Shown piece by piece: positions 57,715 through 64,000 of a stretch of DNA of 64,000 nucleotides; within the stretch, counting starts at the first letter, position 1, and each line of letters starts with the position of its first letter. The position numbers and the translations under genes were made by a program. The stretch lies in NCBI GenBank assembly GCA_030248135.1, contig JASANC010005440.1, positions 1 through 64,000 of the forward strand. Direction: 5' to 3'. The notes beneath the pieces are model-generated. The model was not told where the DNA came from and ran no database searches. It worked only from the letters and a program-made list of their open reading frames with translations. This DNA is from Theristus sp. LFF4_11 (taxonomy: Eukaryota > Nematoda > Chromadorea > Monhysterida > Xyalidae).

Positions 57715-57985
57715 TAAAAAGTCAGTAGTCTTACTCCCGGGGTGGTCCAAAACGTTAGACCGTGACAAAGTCCATCTGATTGCACCCAAAATTCTGTTTT
57801 GACCAAAGATTCATATTGGAGTGATACTTCTGCATAATTCAGTGACTTAATAATTGACAATGCCGGTTCACCTCTACACAAATCTACCCAGCATTTGTCT
57901 CACGTTCTGACTTTTGCAACACCCTAGAGTAAAACTCCTCACTATTCGACACTTCTCACTTTTATAAAATTGACCACTGTGCGTT
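57715..57985. mobile_element. Family E inverted-repeat DNA element
   Basis: Diverged copy of 12855-13165: CTTACTCCCGGGGTGGTCCAAAACG at the left and CACCCTAGAGTAAAACTCCTCAC, CACTTTTATAAAATTG at the right. Confidence 0.6.
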
Positions 57986-59330
57986 TGATTGTGACTGCGC
58001 AACATCAATGCGTGTTATTGACAGAGTTCATTGTCTGAAAACCAGGACTTTACGAGTGGTAGTAACGTATTCCGTAGGTCCACAGTTTTGCGATTTCACT
58101 ACACAACACGCTGACGTTCATGCTAGCATAACAAAAACAACACCTGCGGTACCTTGCAGTCCGTGTGTTTGTTTTGCGGTTCCGCAGGTTCATCGTTTTC
58201 GCGTTTTTTGCTTTGACGGATGACAGGAAGATGCGTTCGATTTTTTACGATTTGTGAAAACTCGGGGGCAATCGAGGCCGCATCGCAGTCCCGATAGCGC
58301 CTATTGATGATTTGATATTTGATTTGATTTGCTCGGTCCTTTTTGATTTCGCGATTTTCGCACGAATATCGAAACTTTTGCGATTTCGTGTCGTCAAATC
58401 GATTGCTAATCGTGCACTTTTTCTCTGTCCCGCCCGTCTCGAACGCGCGCGGACACTGCATTCGTGTGCGAAAATTGCTTTTGATTCCTGTTTCCCGATC
58501 GATTCTCCTCAGATCGATTTGATTTTTGTGACAAAATCCATTCCATTCCTTCGTACTCCTATCGACTCCTCATTCTGAAATTGTAAGCCACGATTTACTG
58601 ATCTCGTTTAAAAAAACACATTGACAAATGACAAAAGTCGACCCAAAACACAATATTTCCAGCTGGTGAAATTAACCCGACCAAAAATCTCATGAAAAGC
58701 TGGTGACACCAAAAACGGAATACTTGAATATTGATTCTGGTTTCTGTAAAAAAAAGTAAATTGGAACCTTTACGCAAGGTGGTTTGGTAGACAAAAACAC
58801 GATAAACAACTAAACAACACAAGAGAAAACACAGAAACTTAAACAATTGAAGAAACCAAATTTCACACCTGTTTTCAGTCCTCTTTGTATTTTCAAAATA
58901 CATAACTCGGAAACAAGTATGAAATTTAGTTTGCTTTACCCCAAAAAACCGCTAACTCAAACTCAATGACGAAAAGAAAAATGTCAACCGAAGGAACGGG
59001 AGATTTCCGATACAAAAACTAACGATTATTAAAATGAAAGGAACAATAATAATTGCGAAAATCTCCATTTCAACTCAGAAAACACCCCCAAAACATAAAC
59101 TGATACCGAAATTGTTTTGTCCGATCCAATCCAAAATAGAAGTAGATGTTGTCCAATCCGAAATCGAACGAACAGAAAATCCCCCGCACAGAAATTTTTC
59201 CAAAATCAATCGGTCTGTTGATATTTTCGTAGGCTTGTTTAAGAATGAACGATGATATTCTGCTGAAAATGGTGATGTTGCATTCCGTGCTTAATCGTTT
59301 CGCCTCTCGTCTGCTCCGTTTTTCTGCTGC
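57986..59330. other. Downstream flank of SRSF1
   Basis: About 1.3 kb AT-rich sequence after the SRSF1 stop, likely holding its 3' UTR (minus strand). There is no other coding signal on either strand. Confidence 0.45.
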
Positions 59331-62300
59331 TCAAAAACTGCGACTGCGTGAACGGCTGTACGGACTGCGGCTGAAAAAAAATGAAGAAACCACTCGGGAA
59401 AACGGTTACCAATTTACTTTTTCAAACGTGTCCCTTTTCCTGCGCGCACAATACAGAGAACGCGAAACTTGAGATCAAAAATCGGTTGGGGGCGTGCTTC
59501 AAATATAATAAAAGAACTGAATGGACGGGAACTGGGTTTGGTTGGAATCAACCACCCATTGGGGCCAGTGCCAACAAACTGCGGCCAGTGCTGCAGTGCA
59601 CCAGCGCACGGATCGAACGGTCGCCGCACAACAATCGCTCACCACGTGCAGTCTGGCTGGTTGACGCTAAACTCGTGCGCACTGCGATTTCTATAACTTT
59701 CCCCAGAGGGGGAGGGGGGGGGGGGAGTGACTGACAATGAACAACAACAGCAACAAGAACTGCACTGCAACAACAATAACCCCGCAGTTGCCAGGAGCTG
59801 TGCACTATCCTGGCACTGCCGAGCAGAACAGAAACGGTACTGCAGCACACAACTTCAAAAGAAACTCGAAAACAACACAAAAAACCAACAGTCAGCAGCA
59901 AACCTGCGCCGTGCCGGCGAGTACGTCGGCGACGCACGATCACGCCGCGGCGACCGCGACCGAGAGCGCCCCGCACGCCCGTTGCGTATCGGCCGCTCGT
60001 CGCCGCTGTCCCGGTCCTCCTTCACGCGAATGTACGACGTCTCGCCCTGCGCCAATTTGGATGGTGCACTCACCAATTTCATCAATAATCTTGTAGTTCT
60101 TCAGTTGTTTTTGTGTGACATCGTTTGTTTGTTTGTTTTGCGTAATGGAAGTTTTTTGTGAATGTGTTGATGTGAACTGGCCGTGAGGCTTACAAATGAA
60201 ACTTCACTTGACTTGTTGGGTCTGTGTGTGACATCATCATCATCATCATCATCATCATCATGGTGGCCCGGGTCAACGGAATGGACACGAAACGTGCGAA
60301 GAAAATATTGCGAATTTATCGGAAAGAAGTTTGTCTTTTCTTTGTTGTTGCGGATGCGGAATCGAGGTTTTTTTGGTTCGGGAGTCTATTTCTGGTTTTG
60401 AATTCGGCGGAGAGATGCGCATTCCGCAGGCACCGGTGAAATTTGATTTTTTATGTGACATCCAGTGTGACATACAAAAGAAGAAATTGTGCAAACACAG
60501 AGAGATTGCAGTTCGTGAAAGATCGCATTTGAATAACCCGATTGTACACAAATGAAGCAAGATTGCTGGTTGATAAACGAATGGTCAAATTCTACCGAGA
60601 AACAATGCCAATTGAAAAGAAAACTGTGCACTATGGTTACATGGTTTCTATGATGAAATGAAGCTGAAGAAGCGCGGTAATTTCTACCATATCTGGCCTC
60701 TGGCAGTCTCTATCTGGTATCTTGATCAGTTGAGTTGAAAAGTCAATACATTGGAAAATTAACGTGAAAAAAATTTTTACTGGGGTGATGCGGTGACACG
60801 GAAAACGGAATGCCAACGTGACGTGTGCGAACTGCGGACGTTTAAAAAGTCACGGGCGAAAGCAACTATTTGCGGTATAGTGCGTTGCAAAAAACAACAA
60901 CAACACAATACCAGCAAAAACAACCGAACCTCGTGCGAGCGAAATTTCGTGTCGTCCAACTTTCGCAGCGCGTATTTCATGTCCTCCCGACGGACGTACT
61001 CGACGGCGCCCGATCCATCGCGGAACACGTCCGAGTAGCAGACGTCACCAGCCTCGCGCATGTGATCCTTCAGGTCCTGCCACGATCCGCTCGCTGGTAG
61101 ACCTGCGGAGAAGTCGTGAAAAATGGACTTGTTGGTTGATTATTTATTGGTGGGCGTTTTCTTTTCGTGGATCCACTATTTTATTCACACAGTGATTTCC
61201 ATCATCAGTCAAAACACGACATTGTGGAACAAAGCCAGCGTGTCGGTTGAAGCACACAACCAGTTGCTAACCAAGCCTATGCTAAACTCGGGGTGGCAGC
61301 GTGGCACGGAAATAAAACTGTTTTTTGTTATTCCCGCCTCTAATATTTGAATTTCGAACCAAAATAAAGTATTACTAATTTCTCGCATCGTAGACGTGAA
61401 TTTGAAAGTGCCTTGAAAGTGACATTATGAACGATACACAAAACAACCTTCACCATGAGGCATGAATGCAAATGCACCACAAACAAAAACCAAAAACCCA
61501 CCTGTCACGAGCACTCTGTATCCAGACCGCCGGCCAGCGGCGCCCCGCCCACCGCCTCCAAAACCCCCATCGCCGCCGCCGCCGCGCGGTCGATATCGAT
61601 CCGCGTAATACGGGTCAAGCGGGCGACCGCCGGGGCCGCGCGGGCCGACACCGCGCGGAAACTCGCACCGCAGCCGATAGCCGTCGTAGTCGTAGCCGTC
61701 GCGCTCGCGCACCGCGTCTTCGGCGTCACTGCAAGCAAGCAATACAAAAAATGAGCTTCTATTCAAATATAAAGAAAGATATTTGAGTTGTTACGTAGTT
61801 TATTTGGGTTTGTTTATTAGGATGACACGACAACGACAATAATAAAAACTGACCGAACACTGATCACAGATCATCACAGCTTATATAGCCAATATAATGA
61901 CATGTAATTTCACAGTTATCGCTATTCCCAACTATAATAAAGAAATTTGAATTGAATTGAATGAAAAAATAATAAAAAAAAAGAGATTCTTTTTGGTGGT
62001 GGTGGATATGTGTATGGTCATGTCATGGATTTTGTGCAATTTATCATGCACAGTTATTGCGAGTTTCTCATTGTCTGATTTTCCATCATTCTGTTGTGTG
62101 TTGGGTGGCCGGTGGAGAGGCCAGCAGAAGCGAAAAACAATGGACCGTTTCGTTTGCATTGCGGAGCAGAGAAACTTCTCTGAATGAACGCAAATTTTAA
62201 GATAAATATACAAAACGAATTGACGAATAAATTGTTGTGATGCGTAAAATCAATCAATGAATTCTTTCTATCAAAACGAATCTGAGACGTGGCCAAAACA

Positions 62301-62653
62301 AAACGTTGATTTTCACTTCATGGACAATATCAATAAGATCACGTGCTAAAGACAACCAAGATATTGCTCAAGGAACTACAGGTTCTCAAACTTTTTTCAG
62401 ATTCAGATTCAAATTCTTCATTTCAACGCTTTCTTCTTAACAATCACAAACAACAACAAGCACAAAAAACAAAAAAAATCAATTCTTCTTACCGTCGATC
62501 AGCAAACTCGACGAAACAGAACGGCGGCCCGCGTCGCGTTTTCAAATCAATGAACTCAATCTTGCCGAACTTATAGAAGAAATCCTCGACATCCTTCTCT
62601 CGAATATCCGGCGGCAAATTGCCGACGTACACGCGGCGATCTCGCGAGCCCAT
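59331..62653 (-). CDS. SRSF1: Serine/arginine-rich splicing factor 1 (SF2/ASF)
   Basis: An essential nuclear splicing factor that binds exonic enhancers and promotes 5' splice-site choice. Five minus-strand exons, 62653-62493, 61728-61502, 61102-60930, 60046-59904 and 59370-59331 (TGA), give 247 residues, the same size as the human protein (248). RRM1 has RNP2 VYVGNLP and RNP1 [10 protein letters not shown]. The glycine-rich linker is [11 protein letters not shown], then [15 protein letters not shown]2 is the pseudo-RRM with the invariant SWQDLKDHM and ends [22 protein letters not shown]. The RS domain is short ([10 protein letters not shown], then [13 protein letters not shown]). The linker resembles nematode rsp-3 while RRM1 resembles insect and vertebrate forms. 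The last exon encodes only 14 residues, but its acceptor TTTCAG and RS repeats leave little doubt. The ATG at 62653 gives [11 protein letters not shown], as in fly SF2. Confidence 0.95.
59695..59730. repeat. G-run in SRSF1 intron 4
   Basis: GGGGGAGGGGGGGGGGGGAG on the plus strand. On the pre-mRNA sense it is a C/T tract. Confidence 0.7.
60230..60262. repeat. (ATC)n microsatellite in SRSF1 intron 3
   Basis: About ten ATC units. On the transcript strand this reads (GAT)n. It lies well away from both splice sites of the intron. Confidence 0.85.
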
Positions 62654-62980
62654 TTTTTCGTTGTTTTCTCTTCTCGGCGATTGATTTCTTTTTCACCAAA
62701 AAATTGATTATTTGTTCCGTCGGTCCGATACGATTCCACTTTCCACTTCCTTAAATTTTAACAAGAAAACGGATTATTCCTTTTCAAGTTCCACTTTAGG
62801 AAACAAATGAAAAAACACAGAAATTTTCTTGTTTCATGCTGATTTGGCAAGCAGCCAAAACAGATCCATATGGGGAGGGAGGTGTTTCGGTGAAACCGGT
62901 AATTCAATGATTGATGACGTTTTTAATGAATCAAGAAAAAAAACGAAATGATGCCGAAGCATCACATAAGCTTCAGTACC
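62654..62980. promoter_or_regulatory. SRSF1 upstream region
   Basis: Sequence immediately upstream of the SRSF1 ATG must contain the 5' UTR and core promoter. It is AT-rich and holds no obvious TATA box in the right place on the minus strand. This is placed by position only. Confidence 0.35.
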
Positions 62981-62983
62981 GTG

Positions 62984-63255
62984 GGCGGGGGGGGGTGGGG
63001 GGGGGCCCCGGGCCACCCCCCCCGGCACAGTCCCGGGGGCGGGGGGGGGGGGGGGGGGGGGGGGTGTACACCCCCCCAGAGCACCCGAGACCGTCGGGTG
63101 GGGGGGGGGGGGGGGGCACCGTGCCACCCCCCCCCCCCCTAAAACCGGGCACCCCCCCCCCCCCCCATCGTACCCCCCACCCTCGAAAATTTGGCCGACA
63201 CCCCCCCACCCCCCCATGAAATTTTGTCTGGCGGACACCCCCCCCCCCAAAATTT
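62984..63255. repeat. Alternating poly-G / poly-C block
   Basis: Runs of 8-20 G and 8-14 C alternate on one strand: G-rich 62986-63008, C-rich 63014-63022, G-rich 63033-63064, C-rich 63069-63077, G-rich 63096-63117, then C-rich runs to 63250. Neighbouring runs can pair into long GC hairpins or form quadruplexes. Apparent ORFs of Gly/Pro in all frames are artefacts. Confidence 0.9.
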
Positions 63256-64000
63256 TCTGCACACCCTAAAATTTTTTTCGAAAATCATGATTTTTTGTCT
63301 ATAAAGTCCATAATATAAGCTGAATATATGATAACTTGACCATCTTCATTGTAATTTCAACGATTTTGCAGCAAAATTTAGCGTTTTTCCTTCAAAATTT
63401 AAGCGAAAAATTATCATGGGGGGGTGGGGGGGTGGACCTAGGGTTAGGGGCTTTGAAAAAAAAAATTTTTTTTATTTTTTTTTTGTTTTTTTTTTTTTAA
63501 TTTGGATTTTTTTTTCAAACTTAAAAAAAAAATTGAAAAATTTTTCTTCTACTTTGCTCTGAAAATTCGATTTATGGCATAATTTTTTGAAAGTTCAAAC
63601 CAAATTTTCTTCCCAACTTCTTTGTGTGCTTAGGTACATGTCATTATTTGGTCATTTTGACCGACGTACTCCATGTTTTTCGATTTGGATGACTTCTAGA
63701 GTCAATTTTTAGCGTTGAAATGACTTAACTGAATTGAAATATCGTTTCAGAAATCGTTTTCTTGCAACTTAGAACATGTTTTTTCAGTCGGTAGGCCATG
63801 AGATGAACATGATATCTTGTTGATTGGCGTACGTTATAGGTCTACAATGGAGTTGTGCGATATATTGTTAAACAATTGGAGCGGGGATGTTGGTTAATAC
63901 CACATCACACGACCGTTTTTCAGATACCCGATAACATGGCCACATGTTAAAACTTGCGTGCTGAGCTAAACTAACGTGTTAAACTTGCGTCTGTCAGTTG
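63256..64000. other. AT-rich flank, no gene seen
   Basis: Contains poly-A/poly-T runs (63458-63545) and one further G-run (63418-63436). There is no coding signal on either strand. Confidence 0.5.

Noticed and set aside
62834..63262. Gly/Pro-rich ORFs on both strands
   Set aside because: Products of G and C homopolymer runs.
63430..63450. Telomere-like CCTAGGGTTAGGGG
   Set aside because: A single TTAGGG within G-rich low-complexity DNA, not an array.

Overview
The window is animal nuclear DNA. It holds intron-rich genes with GT-AG splice sites, GC-rich exons set in AT-rich introns, and dense small transposons. Four conserved animal genes can be recognised by translating exons and comparing them with remembered family sequences: GCN1, FBXO28, a ZCCHC24-like zinc-knuckle gene and the splicing factor SRSF1. 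The SRSF1 linker ([11 protein letters not shown]) resembles the nematode form. I therefore lean towards a nematode with long introns, perhaps an enoplean, but this is inference and no species is claimed.

Layout. 1-5.75 kb is a decayed Polinton/Maverick: a minus-strand protein-primed DNA polymerase B pseudogene and two broken plus-strand ORFs resembling Polinton accessory genes. 5.75-8.7 kb holds two small minus-strand genes: an unrecognised protein whose third exon runs up to the Polinton, and a protein with a PC4/SUB1-like C-terminus. 8.9-10.5 kb is tandem-repeat DNA. 10.85-39.44 kb is GCN1 on the plus strand, with 43 exons placed here and its N-terminal third of exons missing. 40.68-45.89 kb is FBXO28 (plus, 9 exons). 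45.9-49.0 kb is transposon-filled intergenic DNA. 49.07-54.11 kb is the ZCCHC24-like gene (minus, 5 exons seen, first exon not found). 54.1-59.3 kb has no gene I can support. 59.33-62.65 kb is SRSF1 (minus, 5 complete exons). 62.65-64 kb is its upstream region, with an extreme G/C-run block.

The introns carry many short inverted-repeat elements in recurring families, named A to I below. Several have TTA/TAA target duplications. One sits inside the GCN1 stop codon, and one family carries perfect TGACGTCA (CRE/ATF) palindromes in its termini. A 918-bp element with two identical 141-bp direct repeats lies in a ZCCHC24-like intron. Two tRNA-derived SINE types and several minisatellites are also present.

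The four genes do not form a pathway. GCN1 is the ribosome-bound activator of GCN2, FBXO28 is an SCF ubiquitin-ligase subunit, and SRSF1 and the ZCCHC24-like protein are RNA- or zinc-binding proteins. Exon borders were placed by eye from reading frame, splice consensus and homology, so single-base shifts are possible.
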